A DNA stretch of 64,000 nucleotides from Oleiagrimonas citrea (GCF_012395255.1 NZ_JAAZQD010000003.1:248001-312000); one strand, 5' to 3'; shown: positions 25,778-34,847, counted from the first letter of the stretch. The notes: generated by a model not told the origin, from the sequence alone. A program made the numbers and translations.

Positions 25778-26232
25778 GCGGCATGCCGCAAACGCAAGTG
25801 GAGATCTTCACGGATGGCGCCTGCCTGGGCAATCCGGGACCGGGTGGATGGGCCGCGCTGCTGCGCAACGGCGAGGTCGAGAAGCTGCTCGATGGCGGCG
25901 AGCCTGACACGACGAACAATCGCATGGAGCTGATGGCGGCGATCGCCGGTCTCGAGGCGCTGAAACGCCCCTGCCACGTGACCCTGACCACCGACTCGCG
26001 GTATGTCATGCAGGGCATCGAGGAGTGGGTGCCGCGCTGGCGCGCGAACGGCTGGCGCACGGCTGGCCGCAAGCCGGTGAAGAATCAGGATCTGTGGCAG
26101 CGCCTGGTCGCGGCCAGCGAGCCGCACCGGATCCGCTGGAAATGGGTGCGCGGGCATTCCGGCCATGCCGAGAACGAGCGCGTGGACGATGCCGCACGTC
26201 AGCAGGCCGAGGCGCTGAAGGTGCGCGCGTGA
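25774..26232 (+). CDS. rnhA: Ribonuclease HI
   Basis: Degrades the RNA strand of RNA-DNA hybrids. The 152 residues match E. coli RNase HI (155). Catalytic residues are Asp14 ([15 protein letters not shown]), Glu52 ([10 protein letters not shown]), Asp74 ([10 protein letters not shown]) and Asp138 ([10 protein letters not shown]), with His128 in RGHSGHAEN. The basic protrusion region [21 protein letters not shown] is intact. ATG at 25774 overlaps the preceding stop, and dnaQ follows after 10 bp. Confidence 0.96.
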   Translation: MSGMPQTQVEIFTDGACLGNPGPGGWAALLRNGEVEKLLDGGEPDTTNNRMELMAAIAGLEALKRPCHVTLTTDSRYVMQGIEEWVPRWRANGWRTAGRKPVKNQDLWQRLVAASEPHRIRWKWVRGHSGHAENERVDDAARQQAEALKVRA

Positions 26233-26242
26233 GGGAAACGCT

Positions 26243-26944
26243 ATGAGACAGATCGCTCTCGATACCGAAACCACCGGCCTGGAAGTGCAACAGGGACATC
26301 GCGTCATCGAAATCGGCGCGGTGCAGATTCTGGAGCGACGCGTCACGCGGCATACGTTCCACACGTATCTGAACCCCGATCGTGCGATCGACGAAGGGGC
26401 GCGCGAAGTCACCGGCATCGCCGATGAATTCCTGCTCGACAAGCCGCGTTTCCACGAAGTGGTGGATGACTTCCTCGCTTTCATCGAGGGGGCCGAACTG
26501 ATCATCCACAACGCGGCGTTCGACGTCGGCTTCCTGAATGCCGAACTGAAGCGCGCCGGATCGCAGTACGGCAGCATTGCCGATCATGCCCAGGTGCTCG
26601 ACACGTTGCAGATGGCGCGAGACCGCTATCCGGGGCAGCGCAACAACCTGGATGCCTTGTGTCGCCGCCTGGGCGTGGACAACACACATCGTGATCTGCA
26701 CGGTGGTCTGCTCGATGCGCAGTTGCTGGCCGATGTCTATCTGGCCATGACTTCGGGGCAGGTGGCGCTGGATCTCGGGTTCGGCGCCAACGATCCGTCA
26801 TCGAGCGGCCCATCGCTGGACGAGATCGCGCCTTTGCTCAAGCGCCCTCGCGTGCTTCGCGCCACGGCCGATGAACAAGCGGCCCACGAAGCGCGCCTGG
26901 ATGCGCTCGACAAGAGTGCAGGCGGCTGCGTCTGGCGACGTTAG
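26243..26944 (+). CDS. dnaQ: DNA polymerase III epsilon subunit (3'-5' proofreading exonuclease)
   Basis: Proofreading subunit of the replicative core. The 233 residues show Exo I (ALDTETTG, Asp7 and Glu9), Exo II (HNAAFDVGFLNAEL) and Exo III-epsilon (HRDLHGGLLDAQLLADVY). A short segment GQVALDLGF after the nuclease domain resembles a clamp-binding motif, and a C-terminal tail for alpha-subunit binding follows. It is last in the methyltransferase-rnhA-dnaQ unit. Confidence 0.95.
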   Translation: MRQIALDTETTGLEVQQGHRVIEIGAVQILERRVTRHTFHTYLNPDRAIDEGAREVTGIADEFLLDKPRFHEVVDDFLAFIEGAELIIHNAAFDVGFLNAELKRAGSQYGSIADHAQVLDTLQMARDRYPGQRNNLDALCRRLGVDNTHRDLHGGLLDAQLLADVYLAMTSGQVALDLGFGANDPSSSGPSLDEIAPLLKRPRVLRATADEQAAHEARLDALDKSAGGCVWRR

Positions 26945-27042
26945 AGGAGACTCTGAAGCGGCTGCCCGTTTTGTCTTGCCGATCGGCGGAGCAGTCGATC
27001 CCGAGCGGGATGGCGCGGAAGTCCTGAAGCTGAGCCGAGGAG

Positions 27043-27753
27043 TCAGTTGTGCGCGATGCGCACCAGGAGCGCGGTGATGTTGTCGCGGCCTCCCGCCTGC
27101 AAGGCGTCCAGAATCAACTGATCGACACATTCCTGGGCCGCGAGGTCCGTGCGCTGCAGGCATTGCGCTAGCTGCTCGTCGTCCAGTTCCTCGGTCAGCC
27201 CGTCGCTACACAGCAGAAAACTGCCGCTGCCGTGCAGGTCACCGCGGCGCGACTCGATCTGCAGGTCGTCGGGGGCGGTCACGCCGAGCGCCTGGGTCAC
27301 CACGTTGCGGCGCGGGTCACGACGAGCCTCTTCTTCGTCGATCAGGCCCTCGTCGATCTTCTCCTGCACCGCCGAGTGATCATGCGAGAGGCGCTGCAGC
27401 AGGCCATCGGCGAACAAGTAGATGCGGCTGTCACCGACCCAGGCCGCATGATAGTTCGCTTTTTCAAGACGCAGCAGCGCAATGGTGGTGCCCATCGGCT
27501 GCCCTTCGCTGCAGTATTCGGGATGCGCGATCAGAGTCTTGTCGGCCTGTCGGATCGCATGGTCCGGGTCGGCGTCGTGATGCAGGTCGTCGACGATGGA
27601 GTCACGTGCCAGGGCCGCGGCCAGTGCGCCATGGTGGTGGCCGCCCAGCCCGTCCGCGACCAGGAATACGCCGGATGCGGGGTCGGCGTAGTACGTGTCC
27701 TCATTGCGCGTGCGACGCAATCCGACGTGCGTGGCGTGTCCGAATTCGATCAT
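27043..27753 (-). CDS. PP2C-family serine/threonine protein phosphatase
   Basis: Metal-dependent protein phosphatase predicted to remove phosphate from Ser/Thr. Motifs in order are GLRRTRNEDTYY, FLVADGLGGHHHG, GTTIALLRL, AWVGDSRIYL, LCSDGLTEELDD and AGGRDNITALLV; the Asp residues coordinate the metals. The start MIEFGHATHVGLRRTRNED is chosen as the typical family N terminus (236 residues). An upstream ATG at 27819 would add 22 residues; neither has a good Shine-Dalgarno. No cognate kinase is visible in the window. Confidence 0.88.
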   Translation of the reverse strand: MIEFGHATHVGLRRTRNEDTYYADPASGVFLVADGLGGHHHGALAAALARDSIVDDLHHDADPDHAIRQADKTLIAHPEYCSEGQPMGTTIALLRLEKANYHAAWVGDSRIYLFADGLLQRLSHDHSAVQEKIDEGLIDEEEARRDPRRNVVTQALGVTAPDDLQIESRRGDLHGSGSFLLCSDGLTEELDDEQLAQCLQRTDLAAQECVDQLILDALQAGGRDNITALLVRIAHN

Positions 27754-27889
27754 GGGCGAATGGCGGCCGAGGGTGGGGGGGCAGGTGATGTTCGCAGCGT
27801 GGGTCTGAATGTATCGCATACGAGAGGGACCGGCTTGCGCCGGCCCCCGATCACTTCGTCTCCACGTATCGAGACCGAAGGCGTCTGCT

Positions 27890-28117
27890 TCAGTCCTTGA
27901 ACGGAAGCGCGTGCTCGGTCTGTGCGGCGCTTCGTTGCGTGGAGTTGACGCATTGATCGTATTGAAACTCGCAATAACTCGGGCTGTAGCCCGCAGTGAG
28001 GCACAGGTTCAGCTGTTCGCCGCACGAGCTCGGCGGTGCGGCGTGCAGTGTCCGTCCCGGCAGAGCCAAAGCCGCCGCAGCCATGAAACCCGTGAGAAGC
28101 ATAGTGCGCATGTGCAT
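27890..28117 (-). CDS. Small secreted cysteine-rich protein
   Basis: A 75-residue protein of unrecognised family. The start is fixed by a strong Shine-Dalgarno (AAGGAGA, six to seven bases before ATG at 28117). A signal peptide ends at about ALPGRTLHA-A, leaving about 49 residues. The mature part has four cysteines spaced C-X6-C-X9-C-X6-C with aromatic residues between (SPSYCEFQYDQC), which suggests a two-disulfide helical hairpin formed in the periplasm. It lies upstream of the PP2C gene on the same strand. The interval 28118-28345 before the next gene shows nothing beyond possible promoter sequence. Confidence 0.65.
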   Translation of the reverse strand: MHMRTMLLTGFMAAAALALPGRTLHAAPPSSCGEQLNLCLTAGYSPSYCEFQYDQCVNSTQRSAAQTEHALPFKD

Positions 28118-28339
28118 GATTTTCTCCTTAAAAAAAAGCACAACCCCCTGCTGTTCGATCGTATCAGCGCATGTTTTCCCTGGCCACTGATGGGTGAGTG
28201 ATGTGCCAGGTGGTCGATGGCCCTTCGGCGCTGTGCCGTCGTCTGGACGAAACAGCACGACAGGGATGGAGCGGTGGATTTCGCTCAAGTCGACATCTGC
28301 AGCGTCAGCGACGGAGTCGATGGAGTCTTGCCTGCGGCA

Positions 28340-28371
28340 CAAAAGCGAAACGCCCCGAGCGGGGCGTTTCG
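28340..28371 (-). terminator. Terminator of tRNA-Ser(GGA)
   Basis: A perfect 11-bp stem (28346-28356 with 28361-28371) around a 4-base loop. On the minus strand CTTTTG follows it. It lies just downstream of the tRNA. Confidence 0.7.
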
Positions 28372-28378
28372 AAAGATC

Positions 28379-28471
28379 TGGCGGAGAGGGAGGGATTCGA
28401 ACCCTCGATACGGGTATAAGCCGTATACACACTTTCCAGGCGTGCTCCTTAAGCCACTCGGACACCTCTCC
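28379..28471 (-). tRNA. tRNA-Ser (GGA)
   Basis: 93-nt class II tRNA on the minus strand: acceptor GGAGAGG pairs CCTCTCC, anticodon GGA in loop CTGGAAA, long variable arm, T loop TTCGAAT, encoded CCA. Confidence 0.96.
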
Positions 28472-28513
28472 GGAACGACCGTCACAGCGGACGCGCGACG
28501 GCCAAGAGGCGGA

Positions 28514-28542
28514 AGAATACAGGCACTGCGGCTGGCAGACAA
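28514..28542 (-). promoter_or_regulatory. Promoter of tRNA-Ser(GGA)
   Basis: On the minus strand, TTGTCT (28542-28537), 17-base spacer and TATTCT (28519-28514), about 42 bp before the tRNA 5' end. Confidence 0.65.
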
Positions 28543-28558
28543 GCCGACAGCGTGGATT

Positions 28559-29317
28559 TCAGCCGCTGTCCGGGTGTGGCGAATCGGGCGTCGGAAGTTC
28601 GATGGCCTGACCGGGCTCGACCACGGCGAAGCCGCGTGCGCGCAATGCCTCGCCGTCCTGCGCCGAACTGTAGTGATAAAGCAGCATCCGTTCGCGCAGA
28701 TCGGCCGTGTATTCGCGTTCGATGTCGTCCACGCCGGAATGCGAAGGATTGCCGTGCAAGCTGCAATCGTGCGCGATGGGACCGCCATGCGACGCGACAC
28801 TTTCGAGCACTTCCGGGATCGGCCGGGTATCTCCGGTGAAGGTGAAGCATCCGCGCAGGTGAAGGCCGTACGAGGTGCCCGGGCGGTGGTGACGGGTCGG
28901 GAATACGTCGAACCAGAGCCCCTCGTGCCAGAACCCGCGCGAGCAGGGCGTCAGGCGGAAGGCATCCCAGTAGTTGCTGCCGCCCTCTGCGGCGACGTTC
29001 GGGTAGTCGGCGACGCGTCCCTGCAGCAGCGGGACCAGTGACGCATGGGTGTAGATGATCGGTTCGGGGAAGCGTTCTTCGCCAAAGCGGATGCGTGTGA
29101 AAAGCGCCTCCATGCCGCCGACGTGGTCCATGTGTACGTGCGTGATGTACAGCGCCTCTGGCGCGACGCCGTAGGTTTCCCAGTAGCGTGGCACCACGTC
29201 CGGACCGCAGTCGATCAACAGGATCGGCTTGCCGTCGCGCTCGAGTACGGCCGCGGAGCTGCCCAGTGCCGACAATTCGGCCGCACCGGTGCCGAGGAAG
29301 CGCAGTGTCCAGTTCAT
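28559..29317 (-). CDS. MBL-fold metal-dependent hydrolase
   Basis: A 252-residue metallo-beta-lactamase-fold protein. The metal motif is ITHVHMDHVGGMEALF, with further ligands in FTFTGDTRPI and possibly AHDCSLHGNPSHSG. The layout (MNWTLRFLGTGAAEL start, LLIDCGPD) recalls the RNase Z/PhnP branch, but I cannot name a substrate. The start ATG at 29317 has GGGAG upstream and overlaps the kdkA stop (ATGA), which indicates translational coupling. Confidence 0.82.
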   Translation of the reverse strand: MNWTLRFLGTGAAELSALGSSAAVLERDGKPILLIDCGPDVVPRYWETYGVAPEALYITHVHMDHVGGMEALFTRIRFGEERFPEPIIYTHASLVPLLQGRVADYPNVAAEGGSNYWDAFRLTPCSRGFWHEGLWFDVFPTRHHRPGTSYGLHLRGCFTFTGDTRPIPEVLESVASHGGPIAHDCSLHGNPSHSGVDDIEREYTADLRERMLLYHYSSAQDGEALRARGFAVVEPGQAIELPTPDSPHPDSG

Positions 29318-30054
29318 TCGGTCGTCTCCCGTTCCCATGCCGAAGCATAGGCGTGCATGAGCGGCGTCCAGCATTCCTGCTCGAAGGCGGCTTCACCATC
29401 CCGTGCCGCGCCCAGTTTCACCAGTGAACGCCGCAGGCGCTGCAGGTTGGACTGCCGCCAGCCCGAAGCGGGACGGCGCAGTTCACCGCGATCGAAGTCG
29501 ATAAGATACAGCCCTTCGGGCGCGACCAGCACATTGTGCGCATTCAGGTCTGCGTGCCACACGCCGTGGCGGTGGAAGCGCGCGACCAGGCGCCCGGTCT
29601 CTGCGGCCAGCGCGGTGTCCAGACGGCCTTCGGCGAGACAGGCGGCGAGGGTGCTGGCGCCTTCGATCTGCCGCGTGATGAGGTCGGCCGTGTAGTACAT
29701 GCCGTAGCGCTGGTAGCGCGCGGCGACCGGCTGCGGCACCGGAAGGTCGAGCGCAGACATGTGCACCAGCAGACGGAATTCGGCGAAGCTTCGTGTGCGT
29801 TCGCGTCCGTTCCACAGGTAGCGGTCGCCGAGCAGCCGGGCAACCATGCCGCCCCGATGGAAATGGCGCAGCACGCAGGGACCGATGGGCGTGTCCACGA
29901 AACAGGCTGACGCACGACCGCCGCCGCGGGCGCGCAGACGACTGGCACGCTCCCAGGCATCGGGATCGAACCACGCGTGTCCGACTTGTGGAGCAAGGTC
30001 CGCGTCGAACACAATCGTGCCGACGGCGTCGGAATGAATGCGTGCGTCAGTCAT
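29314..30054 (-). CDS. kdkA: 3-deoxy-D-manno-octulosonic acid kinase
   Basis: Predicted to phosphorylate Kdo in the lipopolysaccharide inner core. The 246 residues have the WaaP/KdkA-type kinase fold: RGGMVARLLGDRYLWNG near the N terminus, catalytic loop HRHGVWHADLNAHNVLV and metal-binding LIDFDRGELR. The start MTDARIHSDAVG is chosen; the open frame extends far upstream over the divergent gene but without similarity. It is divergent (63 bp) from a heptosyltransferase-like gene, which supports a role in LPS core assembly. Confidence 0.9.
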   Translation of the reverse strand: MTDARIHSDAVGTIVFDADLAPQVGHAWFDPDAWERASRLRARGGGRASACFVDTPIGPCVLRHFHRGGMVARLLGDRYLWNGRERTRSFAEFRLLVHMSALDLPVPQPVAARYQRYGMYYTADLITRQIEGASTLAACLAEGRLDTALAAETGRLVARFHRHGVWHADLNAHNVLVAPEGLYLIDFDRGELRRPASGWRQSNLQRLRRSLVKLGAARDGEAAFEQECWTPLMHAYASAWERETTE

Positions 30055-30117
30055 GTTCTCGCTTTTCGTACGGCACGATACGTGCCGCCCTGGATACCTG
30101 TGCAGTCTATCAACTCG

Positions 30118-31173
30118 ATGACCGATCGCGACGCCATTCGCCACCTCTGCCTGCTCCGTACGTCCGCCATCGGCGATGTCACGCATGTCGTGCCGTTGGT
30201 GCATCGCCTGCGCGCACATTTCCCGGGTGCGTCGCTGACATGGATCATCGGCAAGCTGGAACATCGACTCGTCGGCGATCTTCCCGGCGTGGAATTCGTG
30301 GTGTTCGACAAGGCGAGAGGCTGGGCCGGCATGCGGGCCGTGCGCAAGGCGTTGGGCGGGCGCCGCTTCGACGCGCTGCTGCACATGCAGGTGGCGCTGC
30401 GCTCGAACCTGCTGAGCACGCTGGTGCAGGCCGACCGACGCATCGGATACGACCGCGCGCGTTCGCGCGACCTGCACGGCCTGTTCGTGCATGAACGCAT
30501 TCCGGCCCGACGCGGCGAACACGCGCTGGATGCGATCGGCAGCTTCGCGGAACCGCTGGGTGTGCCGCGCGGTTCGGTGCAGTGGGACATCCCGGTTCCG
30601 GAAGAGGCGCGCGAGTGGGCGCGCGAGCAGATCCCGATCACCGCGCCGACCCTGGTGGTCAGTCCGAGTTCCAGTCACCCGTTGCGCAACTGGCGCGCCG
30701 AGCGCTATGCCGCGGTCATCGACCATGCCGCCGCGCGCGGCCTGCGCGTGCTGCTGACGGGCGGCCCGTCGGTGGCGGAGCGGGCGATGGCCGACGCCAT
30801 CCTCGTCGCCTGCCGCTCGCAGCCGGTCGATCTGACCGGCCGGGACACGCTCAAGCGTGCGCTGGCGCTGTTCTCGCGCGCGGACATGGTGCTGACGCCG
30901 GACTCCGGTCCCATGCATATGGCCAACGCCGTGGGCACGCCGGTAATCGGGCTGCATGCGGCCAGCAACCCGGCGCGATCGGGGCCTTACTCGGATCGCC
31001 GCTGGTGCGTGGACCGCTATGACGACGCGGCGCGCCATTTCCTGCACAAGTCGGTGCGCGACCTGCGTTGGGGCACCAAGATCGAGCGTCCCGGCGTGAT
31101 GGACCTGATCGGCGTGACCGACGTCATCGAGCGCATGGAGGCGCTGATGAAGCATCTCGGCATCGGTCGCTGA
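30118..31173 (+). CDS. Glycosyltransferase family 9 (heptosyltransferase-like)
   Basis: Predicted ADP-heptose:LPS heptosyltransferase-type enzyme of 351 residues. It starts IRHLCLLRTSAIGDVTHVVP (acceptor domain, conserved Asp after the SAIGD loop). C-terminal donor-site motifs are TLVVSPSSSHPLRNWRAERYAAV and the ADMVLTPDSGPMHMANAVGTP signature of GT9. LPS core assembly in the cytoplasm is inferred from the family and from kdkA next door. Acceptor and step are unknown. Confidence 0.87.
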   Translation: MTDRDAIRHLCLLRTSAIGDVTHVVPLVHRLRAHFPGASLTWIIGKLEHRLVGDLPGVEFVVFDKARGWAGMRAVRKALGGRRFDALLHMQVALRSNLLSTLVQADRRIGYDRARSRDLHGLFVHERIPARRGEHALDAIGSFAEPLGVPRGSVQWDIPVPEEAREWAREQIPITAPTLVVSPSSSHPLRNWRAERYAAVIDHAAARGLRVLLTGGPSVAERAMADAILVACRSQPVDLTGRDTLKRALALFSRADMVLTPDSGPMHMANAVGTPVIGLHAASNPARSGPYSDRRWCVDRYDDAARHFLHKSVRDLRWGTKIERPGVMDLIGVTDVIERMEALMKHLGIGR

Positions 31174-31197
31174 GCGGGCTGAGCGACGTGGAGTGCT

Positions 31198-31593
31198 TCA
31201 GGAGCGATAGTCCTGGTAGGACTTCTCTTCGACCAGCTGCGAACCCAGTTTCAGGTTGATTTCGCGCTTGATGGCCGCGCGCTCGTCGTTGCGGAAGTAC
31301 ACCGAGCGGGCCAGTTCGACGAATTCGTCGTCGAAGGCCTGGGCCTTTTCCTTCACGCGAATCGCGTCCTCGATGTCCCACAGCGCCTCATTGACGGCCT
31401 TCAGACGCGCGCGCTCGTCGCGGATGTCCGTCGCGGAGGCATCGTCGTTGTTCCAGGTGGCCTCCAGCATGTCCAGTTCGGTGCGCACGTTGGCCACCTT
31501 GGCCGCATCGGCGATGCGCTCGGACTTGATCTGCAGAATGGTGATCTTGTCGATCAGTTCGCCATGGGAAACCGGTACCTGGATCAGGCTCAT
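31198..31593 (-). CDS. DUF6165-like protein
   Basis: A 131-residue soluble protein, strongly charged and helical, starting MSLIQVPVSHGELIDKITILQIKSERIAD. The HGELIDKITIL stretch resembles proteins labelled DUF6165 in proteobacteria, often near glycosyltransferases (from memory, not searched). No catalytic motif is evident and there is no signal peptide. It converges on the heptosyltransferase-like gene with 24 bp between. Confidence 0.65.
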   Translation of the reverse strand: MSLIQVPVSHGELIDKITILQIKSERIADAAKVANVRTELDMLEATWNNDDASATDIRDERARLKAVNEALWDIEDAIRVKEKAQAFDDEFVELARSVYFRNDERAAIKREINLKLGSQLVEEKSYQDYRS

Positions 31594-31650
31594 GGAAAGG
31601 GTCCTGTGCGGGAAATGTCGCAAGGATAGCAGCGCGGTCTTTCATGGTGC

Positions 31651-31679
31651 TTGCGGGCCATAAGTCGTCAACGTATCAT
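31651..31679 (+). promoter_or_regulatory. Promoter of tRNA-Ser(CGA)
   Basis: TTGCGG (31651-31656), 17-base spacer and TATCAT (31674-31679), 39 bp before the tRNA. Confidence 0.65.
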
Positions 31680-31718
31680 TGCCGGCTCGCGCAGCCCGAT
31701 GGTTGCGCGGTCGACCGT

Positions 31719-31809
31719 GGAGAGGTGGCAGAGTGGTCGAATGCGCCGGATTCGAAATCCGGTATACGGGTCTCCCGTATCGAGGGTTCGAATCCCTCCC
31801 TCTCCGCCA
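31719..31809 (+). tRNA. tRNA-Ser (CGA)
   Basis: 91-nt class II tRNA: acceptor GGAGAGG pairs CCTCTCC, anticodon CGA in loop TTCGAAA, long variable arm, encoded CCA. A 7-bp inverted repeat (31829-31835 with 31846-31852) followed by TCTTT may be a weak terminator. Confidence 0.96.
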
Positions 31810-31886
31810 CGTTCGTCGGCTCGAGCCGCGAACGTAACATTCGGAACGTTCGTCTTTGCCTCAGCAAATTCGCCGGTTCCGCCTAT

Positions 31887-32000
31887 GGTGGCCCTGTTGG
31901 TCCCCCCGCGACGATACTTCGCAAATCCCGCCAGGTCCGGAAGGAAGCAACGGTAGTGGAGGATTCGGGTGCCGGGGTGTGGCTGGCAGGGTCGCCACCT
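31887..32000 (+). ncRNA. ffs: Signal recognition particle 4.5S RNA
   Basis: A 114-nt RNA whose ends pair (GGTGG...CCACC), followed by TTTT. The universally conserved apical segment GGTCCGGAAGGAAGCAACGG, the Ffh-binding and tetraloop region, is at about 31937-31956. GTTGGT near the 5' end and GCTGGCAGGG near the 3' end match the E. coli 4.5S layout. It acts with Ffh in co-translational targeting. It lies 95 bp upstream of dnaX. Confidence 0.95.
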
Positions 32001-32037
32001 TTTCAGCCCCCCGAAATGCATCCGTAGCGTTCCCGTG

Positions 32038-32066
32038 CTGACTTGCGCGGTGCGAGTTGGCACAAT
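32038..32066 (+). promoter_or_regulatory. Possible dnaX promoter
   Basis: CTGACT (32038-32043), 17-base spacer and CACAAT (32061-32066), 29 bp before the dnaX ATG. Both hexamers are imperfect. Confidence 0.3.
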
Positions 32067-32094
32067 CGGTATCTGCTTCCCGACGGTCTCCGGC

Positions 32095-33786
32095 ATGACG
32101 TATCAGGTACTGGCCCGCAAGTGGCGTCCACGCCGATTCACCGAACTGGTGGGTCAGGAGCACGTGGTTCGCGCTCTGTCCAACGCGCTCGACACCGGGC
32201 GCACGCATCATGCCTATCTGTTCACCGGCACGCGCGGCGTGGGCAAGACCACCATCGCGCGCATCTTCGCCAAGTCGCTGAACTGCGAACAGGGTCAGTC
32301 AGCCGATCCATGCGGGCAGTGCGCCATCTGCACCGCCGTCGACGAGGGGCGCTTCGTCGACCTGCTGGAAATCGACGCGGCCAGCAATACTGGTGTCGAC
32401 GATGTGCGCGAGGTGATCGAGAACGCGCAATACGCGCCGACGCGCGGTCGCTTCAAGGTCTATCTGGTCGATGAGGTGCACATGCTTTCCAAGAGTGCCT
32501 TCAACGCCTTGCTGAAGACGCTGGAAGAGCCGCCGCCGCACGTGAAGTTCCTGCTCGCCACCACTGATCCGCAGAAACTCCCGGTGACGGTGTTGTCGCG
32601 CTGTCTCAAGTTCAATCTGAAGCGTCTGCTGCCGGACCAGATCAGCGGTCAGATGCAGCACATCCTCGAGGCCGAGGGCGTGGAGCACGATCCCGTATCC
32701 ATCGGCGAATTGGCGCGTGCCGCCGACGGTTCGATGCGCGACGGCTTGTCGCTGCTCGACCAGGCTCTGGCCTACGGCGGCGGCGTGCTGAAGGCCGACG
32801 ACGTGCGCGCCATGCTCGGCAGCGTCGAACGCAGTCAGGTGATGGGGCTACTGGAGGCGCTGGCCGCCAGCGATGGCGAGGCGTTGATGCGGCAGAGCGC
32901 GCAGATCGCCTCGTTCTCGCCTGATTTCGGCGGCGTGCTGAACGATCTGGCCGGCGTGCTGCATCGCATCCAGCTGCGCCAGTTGGTGCCGTCGCTGGAG
33001 GCCGATGCCGAAGCCGGCGACGACGATGCGGCACTGGCCACGTTGGCGCAGCAACTCGATCCGCAGGATGTGCAGCTCTATTACCAGTTCGCGACCCAGG
33101 GCGGGCGTGAACTGAATCTGGCCCCGGATGCGCGTACGGGGTTCGAGATGGCCCTGTTGCGCATGCTGGCCTTCGGTCCGTCTTCGGAGGGAAGTGCCGG
33201 ACCCGAAGCCGGTGGGGCCGGGCGTCGCGCGGCATCGGCGGCACCGCGTTCCGCGCCGTCCACGCCATCTTCCGCTCCGAGGCAAGCCTCGGTCGCACCG
33301 TCCGCTGTCCCGGCGCCTGCGCCGCAAGCGCCGCCACCGGCCGTGCGCGAACCCGCGCCGCCGCCCGTCGCCGCTGCGCCGGTCTCGCTCGGTCAGGATG
33401 GACTTCCGGACTGGGAACAGCTGATCGAACGCGCCGAGCTGCGCGGTCCGATGCGGGCGCTGGCCATCAACGCGCGCATCCGCAGTTTCGAGAACGACAC
33501 GCTGGAGCTGCTGCTCGATAGCAATCATGCCGAGCTGGCAGTGGAGCCGATGACCGGGCAGATGGCCGAGCGCATCAGCGATGCGATGGGTCGCCGTGTT
33601 CGTTTGCGCTTCGTCGGCAGCGCCGAAGGCGTCGGCGACACGCCGGCGACCCGCGCCGAAGCCCAGCGTCGCGAACAGCAGAGCGCCGCCGAGCAGTCCA
33701 TGCAGGACGATCCGCTGGTGCAGACCCTGAAACGCGAATTCGGCGCCCGCGTGGTGCCGCAGTCGGTGCGCCCGCTGGACGGCTGA
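32095..33786 (+). CDS. dnaX: DNA polymerase III subunit tau/gamma
   Basis: Clamp-loader ATPase of 563 residues. It starts [25 protein letters not shown]. Walker [10 protein letters not shown], the zinc site [16 protein letters not shown] and [22 protein letters not shown] follow. A long Ala/Pro-rich linker (about residues 365-435) leads to the tau-specific C-terminal domain. I did not see an A-AAA-AAG-type slippery site for a programmed gamma form. ybaB and recR follow in the conserved dnaX-ybaB-recR order. Confidence 0.95.
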   Translation: MTYQVLARKWRPRRFTELVGQEHVVRALSNALDTGRTHHAYLFTGTRGVGKTTIARIFAKSLNCEQGQSADPCGQCAICTAVDEGRFVDLLEIDAASNTGVDDVREVIENAQYAPTRGRFKVYLVDEVHMLSKSAFNALLKTLEEPPPHVKFLLATTDPQKLPVTVLSRCLKFNLKRLLPDQISGQMQHILEAEGVEHDPVSIGELARAADGSMRDGLSLLDQALAYGGGVLKADDVRAMLGSVERSQVMGLLEALAASDGEALMRQSAQIASFSPDFGGVLNDLAGVLHRIQLRQLVPSLEADAEAGDDDAALATLAQQLDPQDVQLYYQFATQGGRELNLAPDARTGFEMALLRMLAFGPSSEGSAGPEAGGAGRRAASAAPRSAPSTPSSAPRQASVAPSAVPAPAPQAPPPAVREPAPPPVAAAPVSLGQDGLPDWEQLIERAELRGPMRALAINARIRSFENDTLELLLDSNHAELAVEPMTGQMAERISDAMGRRVRLRFVGSAEGVGDTPATRAEAQRREQQSAAEQSMQDDPLVQTLKREFGARVVPQSVRPLDG

Positions 33787-33832
33787 AGGCCGCCGCTGCA
33801 CCGCCCCTTACAACGAACGAGAGGTCCAGAAC

Positions 33833-34156
33833 ATGCGAGGACAGATCGGCCAGCTGATGCAGCAGGCCCAGCAGATGCAGGAAAAGATGAAGCGCGCGCA
33901 GGAAGAGATCGCGCAGATGGAGGTCACCGGCAGCGCTGGCGGTGGTCTGGTCAACGTGACCATGAGCGGCTCGCATGAAGTGCGCCGCGTGCAGATCGAC
34001 CGCAAGCTGTTCGCCGACGATCCGGAGATGGCCGAGGATCTGGTCGCCGCGGCGACCAACGATGCCGTCAACAAGGTGTCCGAGCTGAGCAAGGAAAAGA
34101 TGAGCGGCATGACAGCCGGCATGAATCTTCCGCCGGGCATGAAGCTGCCGTTCTGA
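33833..34156 (+). CDS. ybaB: YbaB/EbfC family nucleoid-associated protein
   Basis: DNA-binding dimer of 107 residues. A long N-terminal helix ([28 protein letters not shown]) is followed by [21 protein letters not shown] and the C-terminal PPGMKLPF. Its place between dnaX and recR is typical, and it may be cotranscribed with both (46 bp and 88 bp gaps). Confidence 0.95.
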   Translation: MRGQIGQLMQQAQQMQEKMKRAQEEIAQMEVTGSAGGGLVNVTMSGSHEVRRVQIDRKLFADDPEMAEDLVAAATNDAVNKVSELSKEKMSGMTAGMNLPPGMKLPF

Positions 34157-34244
34157 TGATTCGGATGCCGTTTGCCACCTGCTGCGCGCGGCTTGTGTCG
34201 AGCGCTGCGAGTACGGATCGTCTTCCGGCTTTCGGGAGCCGCGC

Positions 34245-34847
34245 ATGAGTGCGAGTTCGCCTCTGCTGGCCGAATTGGTCGACGCGTTGCGCTGCCTGCC
34301 CGGCGTGGGCGGCAAGAGCGCGCAGCGCATGGCCATTCAACTGCTCGAGCGCGACCGTTCCGGCGGTCGGCGTCTGGCCTCGGCGCTGGAGCAGGCCATG
34401 GAGCACATCGGCAATTGTTCGCGCTGCCGGAATTTCAGCGAGGACGAAGTGTGCGCCGTATGCGCCAACGCGGCGCGCGATCCACACATCCTGTGCGTGG
34501 TCGAGTCGCCCAGCGATCTGGCCGCCATTGAACAGGCCACCGGCTATCGCGGGCAGTATTTCGTGCTGTTGGGCCGCCTGTCGCCGTTGGACGGTACGGG
34601 ACCGGAAGAACTCGGTCTGCACACGCTGGCCGCGCGACTGGAAGAGGGCGAGATCAGCGAAATGGTCATCGCCACGAACCCCACTGTCGAAGGCGAGGCC
34701 ACCGCGCACTATCTGGGCAAGCTGGCCAGCGCCGCGGGCATTCGGGCCACGCGTCTGGCGCATGGCGTGCCGTTGGGCGGCGAGCTGGAGTACGTCGACC
34801 GCAGCACGCTGGCGCATGCCTTCGGCGGCCGTCAGGCCGTGGACTGA
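34245..34847 (+). CDS. recR: Recombination protein RecR
   Basis: RecFOR-pathway protein of 200 residues that helps load RecA on gapped DNA. It has the helix-hairpin-helix region ([20 protein letters not shown]), the C4 zinc finger ([16 protein letters not shown]) and a Toprim domain ([33 protein letters not shown]). Length and order match E. coli. Confidence 0.96.
   Translation: MSASSPLLAELVDALRCLPGVGGKSAQRMAIQLLERDRSGGRRLASALEQAMEHIGNCSRCRNFSEDEVCAVCANAARDPHILCVVESPSDLAAIEQATGYRGQYFVLLGRLSPLDGTGPEELGLHTLAARLEEGEISEMVIATNPTVEGEATAHYLGKLASAAGIRATRLAHGVPLGGELEYVDRSTLAHAFGGRQAVD

Noticed and set aside
32800-33400. Programmed frameshift site in dnaX
   Set aside because: I looked for an A-AAA-AAG-type slippery heptamer near the linker and found none, so a gamma form by frameshifting is not supported.
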